Assembly (NCBI GenBank): GCA_049522755.1
Contig: JBEKNN010000001.1
Location: 1 to 64,000 of the forward strand
Reading direction: 5' to 3'
DNA: 64,000 bases
From: PALSA-243 sp049522755
Lineage (GTDB): Bacteria; Acidobacteriota; Terriglobia; Bryobacterales; Bryobacteraceae
The position numbers and the translations under genes were made by a program. Positions 25,763 through 33,711 of this stretch are shown piece by piece; the first letter of the stretch is position 1; every line of letters starts with the position of its first letter. The notes under the pieces are model-generated. The model searched no databases. It worked only from the letters and a program-made list of their open reading frames with translations, and was not told the DNA's origin.

Positions 25763-26107
25763 CTATTCTTCAGCGGGCTTGGGATGCAAGACCAGCGTTA
25801 CGGCTTGGACGAAGCTCTCCCATCGGGACACTTCCGCATGCAGACGCTTACGGCCCGCCGCGGTGAGACGGTAGATGCGGGTGCGGCGATTCCGTTCGGA
25901 AACCTCCCAACGGGCGGTTACCAGGCCTTGCAGCTCGAGGCGCTGGAGCGCGGGGTAGAGCGAGCCCGCTTCCACCTGGATGGCGTCGCCGGTGGTCTGG
26001 CGGAGGGCCTGGGCGACGCCGTAGCCGTGCAGAGGCCGGAGGGCCAGCGTGCGGAGGACCAGCATGTCGAGCGTGCCTTGGATAAATTCGGGGCGCGATG
26101 GCTTCAT
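25763..26107 (-). CDS. PadR-family transcriptional regulator
   Basis: A 114-residue winged-helix protein: FIQGTLDMLVLRTLALRPLH and GYGVAQAL, then SLYPALQRLELQGLV, the standard PadR recognition region. PadR proteins are ligand-released repressors of efflux or transport genes. The start at 26107 is the conserved methionine; a longer frame to 26188 runs through the operator region. An imperfect inverted repeat overlapping a TATAAT lies at 26133-26161, which suggests autoregulation, and the permease downstream is the likely target. Confidence 0.9.
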   Translation of the reverse strand: MKPSRPEFIQGTLDMLVLRTLALRPLHGYGVAQALRQTTGDAIQVEAGSLYPALQRLELQGLVTARWEVSERNRRTRIYRLTAAGRKRLHAEVSRWESFVQAVTLVLHPKPAEE

Positions 26108-26132
26108 AGGTAGGTATACAGTATCCCAATGT

Positions 26133-26161
26133 ATAGGCTGTCTATTATACAGACGGTCTAT
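26133..26161 (-). promoter_or_regulatory. inverted repeat over a -10 box, candidate PadR operator
   Basis: Arms ATAG-N3-GTCT and AGAC-N3-CTAT around ATTATAC are imperfect inverted repeats (8 of 11 positions). On the minus strand the centre contains TATAAT (26149-26144), so a protein bound here would block the promoter of the padR-permease pair. Confidence 0.5.
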
Positions 26162-26206
26162 GGTCGGAATGGTTAGCGTGGTGCACATCCTGAGGCGCGG
26201 CGAGGA

Positions 26207-26251
26207 AGCCGGCTAAAGGCCGGCTGGACAGGCCGGGAGGCCTGTCCTACC
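26207..26251 (+). repeat. dispersed double-hairpin repeat, copy B1
   Basis: First hairpin AGCCGGC-TAAAG-GCCGGCT (26207-26225), second hairpin around GACAGGCCGGGAGGCCTGTC (26227-26246), tail CTACC. The second hairpin and tail recur in reverse orientation at 50159-50182. The layout (hairpin with a TAA loop, second hairpin, C-rich tail) is the same as in copy A1. Confidence 0.65.
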
Positions 26252-26254
26252 AGA

Positions 26255-27025
26255 CTAGCCCACCGCTTTGGCGTTGAACTTCTTGATGCCGAGCGTCAGT
26301 AAGGCGGCGTCGATCAACACTAGCGCACCTAAGGTCGCGATGGCCGGCATGTGGGGCACTTGCGGGACCAGCGAGCCCCGCATCCCTTCGCTGGCATAGA
26401 CGAGCGGATTGATGAGCACCGCGTATTTCAGCGCCGGGAACGCGTTGAGCGCGCTCCACGGATAATAGGCGCAGCCGAACATCATCATGGGAGTCAGGAC
26501 CATGCTGAACATCAGACCGATCTGCGTCTGGCCTACGCTTACGCCCATCCACAAGCCGCCGGACGCCGAGAAGAGCGCCATCAGCAGGCACGTGGCGGCG
26601 AATTGCGCCGGATGCCAGGAGCCCAAATGAACTCCCGAGCCGAGCGTGATCCAGGCGGCCGGAATTACCACCAGCCCCGATACGAGCGCTTGAACCATTC
26701 CAGCCACTACCTTCTCTACCGCGAGCCAACCGGTTTCGATCGGCGCCAGCAGGCGGTCTTCGATTTCCTTGGTGAACTGGAACTCGGAGATGAGCGGCAT
26801 GGCCACCGCCCACACGCCGGAGAGCGTCATGCTGAGGGCCATGATGCCCGGCAGCAGGATGTCCTTGTATGAGGCCGACATCATGCCGCTCGAGGTGAGC
26901 ACGCGGCCGAACACGAAGGTCAGCAGCAGCGGCTGCAAGAGATTCTGCAGCAGCGTGGGAATCAAGTTGCGGCGGGCCACATGCCCGTCGCGCGAAAGCA
27001 TCGCGTAAAACGTTTTCCAGTTCAA
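26255..27025 (-). CDS. ABC-2 type transporter permease
   Basis: A 256-residue membrane protein with six segments: NLIPTLLQNLLQPLLLTFVF, then GIMALSMTLSGVWAVAMPLI, and the ABC-2 region ending near LINPLVYASEGMRGSL. The start is probably the TTG at 27025, which overlaps the ATPase stop (TTGA) and has GGAAGGAG upstream; the first ATG is eight codons later. The ABC ATPase is directly upstream, so the pair forms a DrrAB/NatAB-like exporter. Substrate unknown. Confidence 0.88.
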   Translation of the reverse strand: MNWKTFYAMLSRDGHVARRNLIPTLLQNLLQPLLLTFVFGRVLTSSGMMSASYKDILLPGIMALSMTLSGVWAVAMPLISEFQFTKEIEDRLLAPIETGWLAVEKVVAGMVQALVSGLVVIPAAWITLGSGVHLGSWHPAQFAATCLLMALFSASGGLWMGVSVGQTQIGLMFSMVLTPMMMFGCAYYPWSALNAFPALKYAVLINPLVYASEGMRGSLVPQVPHMPAIATLGALVLIDAALLTLGIKKFNAKAVG

Positions 27026-28044
27026 TCGCGTAGACTCCTTCCGGTGTGGTGCAGAAACAGCGTTTCGAGACTCGGCTCGATGATGTGGACGTCGGACAGT
27101 TCCAGGCCCGCGGACTGCACCGCGGCGGCGATGGGCCCGATCAGCGGACCGCCGCGATCGGCGTAAACGTCGGCCTTGAATCCTTCGATGGCGCGCACTT
27201 CCGTGACGCCGGGGATCGATTTCAGGCCGGCAATCAACTCCTCGGAAGCGCGGTCGAAGCGCAGACGAAGCAGGTAGCCGCCGGGTATGCTCGCCTTCAA
27301 TTCCTGCGGCGTGCCCTGCGCGATGACCTTGCCGTGATCGACGATGGCGAGGTTTTCGCACAGCGTGTCGGCCTCATCCATATAGTGCGTGGTGAGCACG
27401 ATGGTCTTGCCCTGCTGGTTGTATTCGCGGATGGTCTCCCACAGCAGCAGGCGGGTTTGCGGATCGAGGCCCGCGCTGGGCTCGTCGAGAAAGAGAACTT
27501 CCGGGTCGTGCATCATGGCGCGCGCGATGGAGAGGCGCTGCATCATGCCGCCGGAGAAGCCGCGGATCATGTGGTCGGCGCGGTCGGTCAGCTTGAATTT
27601 TTCGAGCAGCTCATCGGTGCGGCGCGTACGCTCTTTGGCGTTCTGTCCGAAATAGGCGCCGTGGAAGAGCAGAATCTCGCGGGCGGTGAGAGCGAAATCG
27701 AGATTGGGCCGCTGCGGGACCACGCCGATGAGGCGCTTCACGGCGGCTTGCTGCTTCCACACGTCGTGCGGGCCGACGAACGCGCGTCCGCTGGTGGGCC
27801 GGGTACGCGTGGTGATGATGCCGATAGTGGTGGTTTTGCCGGCGCCGTTGGGGCCCAGCAGGCCGAAGATGCCGCCGGCGCGGATTTCCATGGATACGCC
27901 GTCGAGCGCCACCACCTCCATCTTCTTTTTCTTCTTGTCCTTCTTGGGACCCGGCCCAAAGGAGAAGCCCATGCCGCGCGCCGCCATGGGCGGAGGAGTG
28001 TCGTAGACTTTGCGCAGGTTTTCGATGCGAATGCCGATTCCCAT
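27022..28044 (-). CDS. ABC transporter ATP-binding protein (DrrA/NatA-like)
   Basis: A 340-residue ATPase with Walker A GPNGAGKTT, Q-loop QRPNLDF, signature FSGGMMQRLSIARAM, Walker B VLFLDEPSAGLD and H-loop TTHYMDEAD. A polylysine insertion (GPKKDKKKKKMEV) interrupts the usual N-terminal strand between KVYD and ALDGVSMEI, which is unusual. The ATG at 28044 has AGGA five bases upstream; a TTG at 28077 directly follows the padR stop. The stretch between contains a tandem 13-base repeat (ACTCAGGACACTA twice). Operon: padR-ATPase-permease. Confidence 0.9.
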   Translation of the reverse strand: MGIGIRIENLRKVYDTPPPMAARGMGFSFGPGPKKDKKKKKMEVVALDGVSMEIRAGGIFGLLGPNGAGKTTTIGIITTRTRPTSGRAFVGPHDVWKQQAAVKRLIGVVPQRPNLDFALTAREILLFHGAYFGQNAKERTRRTDELLEKFKLTDRADHMIRGFSGGMMQRLSIARAMMHDPEVLFLDEPSAGLDPQTRLLLWETIREYNQQGKTIVLTTHYMDEADTLCENLAIVDHGKVIAQGTPQELKASIPGGYLLRLRFDRASEELIAGLKSIPGVTEVRAIEGFKADVYADRGGPLIGPIAAAVQSAGLELSDVHIIEPSLETLFLHHTGRSLRD

Positions 28045-28077
28045 AGTGTCCTGAGTTAGTGTCCTGAGTTTCTCCAA

Positions 28078-28605
28078 TTAGAGTTTTTCCAGATCGCGCC
28101 GCGCGCGGTCGAGGATTTCGCGCACCCGGTCGGCGCCTTCGGGATTGCCGCCCATGCGGCTGGAGGCTTTGACGCCGGCTTTGACCACCGCGGCGAGCGG
28201 CCCATACATCATGAGGGCTTCGGGGCCGGAGAACTCGCCCCAGCCTTCGCAGCTTTCGGCGCGTTCCCAGATATCGCGCACGCTGGCCGCCTCTTTTTCG
28301 AGCTCCTTCTCGCCGGCCTTGGTGAGGTGGTAGGTGCGCTTGCCGGCCTTCTGGTCGGATTCGATCAGCTCTTCGTCTTCGAGCTGCTGCAAGGTTGGAT
28401 AGACGCTGCCGGCGCTGGCGCGGTACATGCCGCTCGAACGCTCCTGCATTTCCTTCATCAATTGGTAACCGTGCTTGGGACCTTCGCTGAGGAGCGAGAG
28501 GAGGGCGAGGCGGATTTCGCCGGGTTCGAAGAGGCGTCCGCGGCGCCCGAAGGCGAAGGCGGCCCAGGGAGAGGCGCCAGCGAATCCCCAAAATTGCTTT
28601 CCCAT
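28078..28605 (-). CDS. PadR-family transcriptional regulator, glycine-preceded form
   Basis: A 175-residue PadR protein: PGEIRLALLSLLSEGPKHGY and QLMKEMQERSSGMYRASAGS, SVYPTLQQLEDEELI, followed by a C-terminal ~80-residue effector domain. It is longer than the PadR at 25763. It heads the ABC ATPase-permease operon and probably represses it. The start ATG at 28605 abuts a perfect inverted repeat, leaving no room for a ribosome-binding site. Confidence 0.9.
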   Translation of the reverse strand: MGKQFWGFAGASPWAAFAFGRRGRLFEPGEIRLALLSLLSEGPKHGYQLMKEMQERSSGMYRASAGSVYPTLQQLEDEELIESDQKAGKRTYHLTKAGEKELEKEAASVRDIWERAESCEGWGEFSGPEALMMYGPLAAVVKAGVKASSRMGGNPEGADRVREILDRARRDLEKL

Positions 28606-28626
28606 GATATATCACACGATATATCA
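28605..28626 (-). promoter_or_regulatory. perfect inverted repeat at the padR start, candidate operator
   Basis: TGATATATC-ACAC-GATATATCA: 9-base perfect arms around a 4-base spacer, overlapping the first base of the padR ATG. It also contains TATATC -10-like sequences, so promoter, operator and start codon are merged. No Shine-Dalgarno sequence fits, so translation may be leaderless or nearly so. Confidence 0.6.
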
Positions 28627-28849
28627 GAAAGAATATCGGCGCAAGGGGGTGGGCTGGGATTCTGACTCGGCTTGCAGGTTTTGACGGAACGAAACCAATT
28701 GCGGGGAAATCGGTTTGGATTGTTGGGGTTGGAGAGGGCTTCTTGGAGTGGGGAGGGGTTCGCGCGGAGTTCTGCGAGAGCGTTGCTGGTGAGTTTGGAT
28801 ACATTATTCAAAGGGTTGGCGATTCAGCCTCGCGTGCGAACCGAAGCGC

Positions 28850-28894
28850 GTTCACACGAGTGTGAACGCTGCACGCACGAGTGCGTGCGCCACG
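28850..28894 (+). repeat. dispersed double-hairpin repeat, copy D1
   Basis: Two perfect 8-base stems separated by GCT: GTTCACAC-GA-GTGTGAAC (28850-28867) and GCACGCAC-GA-GTGCGTGC (28871-28888), followed by GCCACG. A near-identical element lies at 36991-37035. Located in a gene-free stretch of 362 bases between a divergent padR and the aspartyl-protease-like gene. Confidence 0.8.
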
Positions 28895-28898
28895 TCGC

Positions 28899-28948
28899 GC
28901 GGCGGATACGGGCGTGCGGCGGATACAGGCGCGCGGCGGATACAATAG
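28899..28948 (+). repeat. three 17-base tandem repeats before the aspartyl-protease-like gene
   Basis: GCGGCGGATAC begins at 28899, 28916 and 28933, a period of 17 bases. The third unit runs into TACAATAGAC, which could supply a -10 box about 25 bases before the start at 28969. Copy-number change would move promoter elements. Confidence 0.7.
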
Positions 28949-28968
28949 ACAAAGATTGTCGGGGCGGC

Positions 28969-30972
28969 ATGATCGGAATGAGTAGCTTTTTGCGCACTGT
29001 CGGCGCGTCCGTCTGCCTCGCGCTGGCTGCCGGCCGCGCGGGGGGCCAATCCGCACCCGATGCGGACCAACAGCAGCGCATTCTCGAAACCGTCACCGGG
29101 TTCGCGCGCAGCTACCTGGAGCGCCTGCCCGATTTTACCTGCATCCGCACCACCCAGCACTTTCTTGCCAAGGGCGCCAACAAGACGTGGAATCCCCAAG
29201 TCAAGGTGGCCCAGGAACTCAGTTATTACCAGCACGAGGAACACTACCAGGTGGTCGCCGTGGACGACGTCCCCAAGAAGAAGGTATCCGTCTGGATGCA
29301 GGCCGGCGGCTGGGTGGAAACCAATGGAAATTTCGGCGCGCTGATGAGCCTGATCTTCGACCCAAGCGTCGCCCCGCATTTCGAGTCGCAGGGCAGGAGC
29401 GCTCTTCACGGGAAGCCGGTATACGCCTTCGCTTACCACGTGTCGCTGGCCGATTCCATCGCCGCCAGCGCCAAGTGCACAAGCTGGATCGCTTTCACTA
29501 CCTGCAAGACAATAAAATATGGTTTCCATGGCTTCCTGTTTGTGGACGCGGAGTCTCTCGATATCGCGCGCCTCACCCAAGTCCCGGAGGACCTGCCGGC
29601 ATCTTATGCGCAAGGCAACGAATCCGTCGATTACGGCCGCGTCACGGTAGCCGGCAATGAGTATCTGCTGCCCATCGCCGACGAGTTTGAGACTACCATC
29701 GGCAAGACCCGCTTCCGCAACCAATCGACGTATAGCTCATATAAGAAGTTCGTCGCCGAGTCCACTGTGAGTACGACCGTTGTGGATGCTCCCGAGGCGG
29801 CGCCCGCCAAGCCGGCCGTCAAGGCGCCCGCGCGCGGGGTACAGACGATACAGGCGGCGAATTGCTTCGAGCTTCGCGATGCGGCAGGCGGCGCCAAAGC
29901 CTCCGCCATTGTTCGCGCCACGGTGGCCGCCGCATTCAACGATGCCGCTTCGGCCGAGAGAGAATTGCTGGCGGTGATCCGATCGCATCCGGATTCCGAA
30001 GACGCCACGGCCGCACATATGGCGCTTGCCGCGATGATGGAACGATCGGGGCATCCACGGCAGGCGTTGGAACATAGCGCGCAAGCCGCGGCGGCCGACC
30101 CGGATGCCCACAACCCGAAGGATAAGCGCGGCGTGCTGGGGGCGCTGGCGAAGTATCCCGGACAGTCGGTGGCGGCGCGCGGGTTCTCGCGTCTCCCGTT
30201 CGTCCAGGATGAGGATGGCTTCGCGATCACGGTCGCAGTCAACGGCAAATCGGGCCAGTTCGATATCGATACCGGCGCTGCCATTTCCGCCATCTCCGAA
30301 TCGCAAGCCAAATCGCTGGGCATTGCGATGCACGACGACCGTTTCCCCATTGTGGACATCGGCGGCAATCAAGTTCCCTGCCGTCTGGCAATAGCCGGCG
30401 AGCTCACGGCCGGCGCCTTCCGCCTGCGCAACGTGCCGTTCTGCGTATTGGCGGATGCGCCCGAGATGGCGCGCGGCATTCTGGGACTGCCGGTGCTGCT
30501 GGCATTCGACACGATTCGCTGGACGCGCGGCGGCAGCTTCGAAATCGGTTTTCCATCGGTCCGCAAGAACATCGCCCAGTCCAACGTTTGTTTCGACGCC
30601 GGCAACCTGTCGGTGCAAGTCGACCTGGGGCGACAACATCTGGCTTTCGACCTGGACACCGGCAACGGCGAGACGTTTCTCTATTCCACTTTCGCCGAAG
30701 ATTTCGCGGAGGCCGCCCAGACCGCCGGCGGGAAGGGGACTTACGATATGAGGGGCCTGGGCGACAGCGTCGCGCTGAACGCGGCGGAGCTGCCCGAGAT
30801 CAAACTGGGACTGGCCGGATTCGACACGCTGCTGCACCGGGTTCCCCTGCTCGCGGACCCGCTGCCATCCAATTGTCCGGGCTGTTATGGCAATGCCGGC
30901 AGAGACCTGCTCAACCAGGCGGGCGCGGTCACGCTGGATTTCAAGGCTATGAAGCTGACGCTCAGCCGGTGA
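28969..30972 (+). CDS. secreted protein with two retropepsin-like aspartyl protease domains
   Basis: A 667-residue protein with a signal peptide (SSFLRTVGASVCLALAAG), an N-terminal ~220-residue domain (SYLERLPDFTCIRTTQHF) that I recognise only as recurrent in Acidobacteria, a helical TPR-like middle and two C-terminal gag-type aspartyl protease repeats with DTG motifs (FDIDTGAAIS and FDLDTGNGETF). Retropepsin-like bacterial enzymes act as homodimers or tandem domains in which each DTG supplies one catalytic Asp; two copies in one chain would allow an intramolecular pair. The start is chosen at 28969 near GGGG; 28978 is an alternative. Target unknown. Confidence 0.78.
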   Translation: MIGMSSFLRTVGASVCLALAAGRAGGQSAPDADQQQRILETVTGFARSYLERLPDFTCIRTTQHFLAKGANKTWNPQVKVAQELSYYQHEEHYQVVAVDDVPKKKVSVWMQAGGWVETNGNFGALMSLIFDPSVAPHFESQGRSALHGKPVYAFAYHVSLADSIAASAKCTSWIAFTTCKTIKYGFHGFLFVDAESLDIARLTQVPEDLPASYAQGNESVDYGRVTVAGNEYLLPIADEFETTIGKTRFRNQSTYSSYKKFVAESTVSTTVVDAPEAAPAKPAVKAPARGVQTIQAANCFELRDAAGGAKASAIVRATVAAAFNDAASAERELLAVIRSHPDSEDATAAHMALAAMMERSGHPRQALEHSAQAAAADPDAHNPKDKRGVLGALAKYPGQSVAARGFSRLPFVQDEDGFAITVAVNGKSGQFDIDTGAAISAISESQAKSLGIAMHDDRFPIVDIGGNQVPCRLAIAGELTAGAFRLRNVPFCVLADAPEMARGILGLPVLLAFDTIRWTRGGSFEIGFPSVRKNIAQSNVCFDAGNLSVQVDLGRQHLAFDLDTGNGETFLYSTFAEDFAEAAQTAGGKGTYDMRGLGDSVALNAAELPEIKLGLAGFDTLLHRVPLLADPLPSNCPGCYGNAGRDLLNQAGAVTLDFKAMKLTLSR

Positions 30973-30994
30973 CGAACTGTGAAAGAATGTATCC

Positions 30995-31132
30995 ATGTTT
31001 CTCGTCCTGTTTTTCATTTTGGTCGTCTTTTGGGTGCTGGGCTTCATCGCATTCAAAGTTGCCGGCGGGCTGATTCATCTGCTGCTCATCGTGGCGGTGA
31101 TCTGTTTGATTTTGCACCTGGTCCGGCGTTAG
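30995..31132 (+). CDS. DUF5670-type small membrane protein
   Basis: A 45-residue protein, MFLVLFFILVVFWVLGFIAF followed by KVAGGLIHLLLIVAVICLIL and a basic end HLVRR. Two membrane segments flank a GG turn, the pattern of the Lmo0937/DUF5670 family, small hydrophobic proteins of unknown function often induced by stress. It begins 22 bases after the aspartyl-protease-like gene on the same strand, so it is probably co-transcribed. Confidence 0.8.
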   Translation: MFLVLFFILVVFWVLGFIAFKVAGGLIHLLLIVAVICLILHLVRR

Positions 31133-31676
31133 GGTAGTGTCCGTTTGTGGGACTGGGGTCGTTTAGCATATCGACGTATCGAGGGCTTGAGGCCGCGAAA
31201 GATGCGGACTGCGATTCGGGTGATGACAGCGGCAATGGTGAGTTAATAACATTAGTCTGTAACGGGTAATTGATTCCGATCAGGACCGCGGGTGCAAGAT
31301 AACTGTCCGTTTATGGAGCGGGGTTGTTTGTACCCCGGTATTCGACGGAGCGGGTAGGATTGCGACCGCGACACGCGCATCCGGTGTAAAGAGCCGCCCC
31401 TACTTAACATTATACAGGATGGAAAAAAGCGCTTAGGCGGTTTGCGTATTGTTTTCATGGGGATACAGCTTGTGACTGAGGTTATGCCGCGAAACGGGCT
31501 CTGAAGCCGGCTTGCCGTTGAAAAGCCACAAGCGGGTTGCATGCACCAAGTTAATGTCCGCGTAAAATGTCCACCTTTATGTCTCCACGGGCGGCACACC
31601 GGATTTGAGGGACGGAGTGGTGCGGCGGGGAGCGACGCTGACAGGCTCCAGTGAACTCATGCCGTATCATACAGGT
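31133..31676. other. gene-free, decayed-looking stretch with two related direct repeats
   Basis: No plausible gene is seen in about 540 bases. TGTCCGTTT-GTGG-near-GGGGTCGTTT at 31138-31167 recurs with changes as TGTCCGTTT-ATGG-GGGGTTGTTT at 31305-31330, and ATGTCCGCGTAAAATGTCC occurs near 31553. These look like decayed mobile-element ends, but no transposase can be recognised and no inverted terminal pair is clear. Confidence 0.4.
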
Positions 31677-31886
31677 ATGCCTGAATTGGTTTTCGAGGTT
31701 GTACAGGAGGGTGATGGAGGGTATTGCGCCGAATGCCTTACGGAAAATATCTTTACGGAAGGGGATACGTGGGAGCAGTTGCGGACCAACGTGCTTGAAG
31801 CGACGTCTGCGTTCTTCTTCGACCGGCCTCGACCGGAGAGTATCCGCCTCCACCTTGTCCGCGACGAGATCTTGTCCGTCGCATGA
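31677..31886 (+). CDS. hicB: HicB-family antitoxin
   Basis: A 69-residue protein (MPELVFEVVQEGDGGYCAEC, then LTENIFTEGDTWEQLRTNVLEATSAFF) with the RNase-H-like HicB fold pattern of short antitoxins that lack a DNA-binding tail. It overlaps the downstream hicA frame by ATGA, the typical order hicB-hicA for this subgroup. Its toxin gene is broken, so HicB is probably a solitary antitoxin. The start at 31677 is chosen for the conserved MPELVFEV opening; 31659 is possible. Confidence 0.78.
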   Translation: MPELVFEVVQEGDGGYCAECLTENIFTEGDTWEQLRTNVLEATSAFFFDRPRPESIRLHLVRDEILSVA

Positions 31887-32120
31887 AGATCCCGCGCGAC
31901 GTTTCGGGCACGCATCTCGCGGACACCCTTTGTCGCCGCTGGCGATATACGAAAGTGCATCAGGTTGGCCGCCACATCGTCCTGGAGACCTCGGAACCGA
32001 CTCACTAGCGGATCGCCATTCCGGACCATCACGCCGTCCGGCTCGGAACGCTCATTTCGATCCTGCGCATCGTCGCACAGCACAAAGGTGTGACTCGACG
32101 CGATTATCGCAAGTTTGTAA
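31883..32120 (+). pseudogene. hicA: HicA toxin gene interrupted by an amber codon
   Basis: The frame begins ATG at 31883 with MKIPRDVSGTHLADTLCRRW and RYTKVHQVGRHIVLETSEPTH, the HicA double-stranded-RNA-binding fold with its catalytic-type His in VGRHIVLE, then stops at TAG 32006-32008. The same frame continues with RIAIPDHHAVRLGTLISILR and IVAQHKGVTRRDYRKF. Relatives normally have Gln here (CAG), so a single C to T change explains the stop. The natural end also looks lost: a TAA at 32118-32120 is one base out of frame. The first 41 residues alone are unlikely to be toxic. Confidence 0.75.
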
Positions 32121-32243
32121 AGCGCTGGAGGTCAAGATCCGAATTGAACGAGGCGGCAGAGCAGCAGGCGCTTGCGCGTGTTACTAACTTGAGGGGCAAC
32201 TACGATTCTGACGATCAATCCGCCTGTGGCAACACCACCTAAA

Positions 32244-32639
32244 TTGCGTATACTTCTTCGATTCGGTATTGCGCCGGTTGATCTGATACGGGAGGTCCGG
32301 TACGACTGTTGCTGGTCCCGGGCTACACGTCTTTCGACTGTCGCTTAAATGGCGCCAAAGTGACGCTGCCCGGAGCCGTGGTTCAACCGAATCTGAAACG
32401 CGATGCCGAAATCCGCGAGCGACGAACGGATCCGGCACGCCATTCTCCAGTCGATAAACCAGCAAGTGTTCGTTTACCTGGTAGAGGAGGTTTAACGGAT
32501 CCATATCGTCGTCAAAAACGGGAACGTAACGTTTGAGGGCGAGGTGTCGAGTCAATCCGACATGGAACGCGCGTCTGCCCTGGCCAAACATGTCCAGCAC
32601 GTGAGTGAGGCGACCAACAATCTTGTGATTCAGAAATAG
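32244..32639 (+). pseudogene. BON-domain protein, multiply frameshifted
   Basis: Pieces of a two-BON-domain protein appear in successive frames. Frame with codons at 32244: LIREVRYD; after a one-base loss, another frame: LLVPGYTSFDCRLNGAKVTL then PGAVVQPNLKRDAE; then from 32403: PKSASDERIRHAILQSINQQ, a TAA stop at 32493-32495, and in the same frame RIHIVVKNGNVTFEGEVSSQ to TNNLVIQK and TAG at 32637. BON domains bind membranes or lipids in periplasmic stress proteins. The breaks (frameshift near 32306, a deletion near 32400, a nonsense codon) make it a pseudogene. It lies directly after the broken hicA. Confidence 0.7.
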
Positions 32640-32842
32640 CCCTGGATGACTTTGACATGCGCCAGGCGTCGACATGGTCATGGGATTGAGTGCGCCCGGC
32701 GGAGGTACACAAGCGCATGGGCGTGAAATTTCGAGGAGCGCGTGCGAGCGCGGCTGCGAAAGATGGACAGTGCGCACTTGGCGGCGCCGGCGGAACAGGC
32801 GGCATAGCGCCCGATATATTTCTATCGTGAGAGAATGACGGC

Positions 32843-33676
32843 ATGATGCCATGGATGCGCATAGGCGCCGCGTGCAGCGCCGCATTCCTCACCGCGTTCC
32901 TCACCGCGTTCCTCACGACAGCCGCGACGGCGGCGGATAATCAACTGACCGCGGCCGAGAAGGCTGAAGGCTGGCGGCTGCTCTTCGACGGCAGCAGCTA
33001 TGCCAACTGGGTAGACCCCTCGCAGAAATCGCCGCCGGGCGATTCGTTCGCCATCGAGGACGGATGCCTCAGGGCCGTGGCGCATCCCAGGATCACCGAG
33101 GACTTGTTCACCAAGGACACGTTCGGCGATTTCGAGCTGGTCTTCGACTGGAAACTCGCGCCGGCCGGAAACAGCGGCGTCAAGTACCGCATTCAGGATC
33201 ACTTGTACGTGAAGGAGCAGCGCGGCGCAATGTTTGCGGACACTGTGAACGCGTCGTTCCATCCGCGCCTGGAGCGCACGGCCGAGCGCCAGGATTACGT
33301 GGTGGGATTCGAATACCAATTGGTGGACAACCAGAGGAATCCGGATGCCACGCGCGGCGGCGCGCTGCATCAGGCTGGAGCGCTCTACGATGTGCAATCG
33401 CCGTCGAGAGACGCCACCAAGCCCGTGGGCGAGTTCAACCATTCGCGGCTGGTGGTGCGCGGCGACCATGTGGAACATTGGATGAACGGGGAAAAGGTGG
33501 TGGATACGAGTCTCAAATCGCCCGCCGTGGCCGCCGCCATGGCGAAGCGCTGGGGCCCGACCTCGCCCGTCTACGACATGCTGGTCAACCAGCCGCGCCG
33601 GCGCTGCCCTATCTCGCTGCAGAACCATGGCGACGACGCGTGGTTCAAAAATATCAAGATTCGGGAATTGCGTTAG
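32843..33676 (+). CDS. secreted DUF1080 / 3-keto-disaccharide hydrolase-type protein
   Basis: A 277-residue protein with a signal peptide and the DUF1080 jelly-roll (GWRLLFDGSSYANWVDPSQK, FELVFDWKLAPAGNSGVKYR, QNHGDDAWFKNIKIRELR). Family members hydrolyse 3-keto-glucosides or bind sugars in planctomycetes, Bacteroidetes and Acidobacteria. The signal peptide is built from a 12-base tandem repeat (TTCCTCACCGCG, 32885-32916), reading FLTAFLTAFLT. No partner gene is adjacent; the Gfo/Idh oxidoreductase 0.5 kb on, oppositely oriented, belongs to a family that often makes 3-keto sugars. Confidence 0.85.
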   Translation: MMPWMRIGAACSAAFLTAFLTAFLTTAATAADNQLTAAEKAEGWRLLFDGSSYANWVDPSQKSPPGDSFAIEDGCLRAVAHPRITEDLFTKDTFGDFELVFDWKLAPAGNSGVKYRIQDHLYVKEQRGAMFADTVNASFHPRLERTAERQDYVVGFEYQLVDNQRNPDATRGGALHQAGALYDVQSPSRDATKPVGEFNHSRLVVRGDHVEHWMNGEKVVDTSLKSPAVAAAMAKRWGPTSPVYDMLVNQPRRRCPISLQNHGDDAWFKNIKIRELR

Positions 33677-33711
33677 CAGGATGACCGCGAGATTCGGTGT
33701 GACTGCGAGAG

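Noticed and set aside
28850..28948. Possible CRISPR array in the repeat-rich stretch before 28969
   Set aside because: The units are palindromic and adjacent without unique spacers, and no cas gene is present.
31252..31599. Minus-strand 115-codon frame that might be a transposase end
   Set aside because: No DDE or HTH motif can be recognised and the composition is not convincing. Only the repeated TGTCCG-type sequences hint at an old mobile element.
31883..32242. hicA as a functional read-through protein of 119 residues
   Set aside because: It needs stop suppression and would have a ~40-residue odd C-terminal tail, so a broken gene is the simpler reading.
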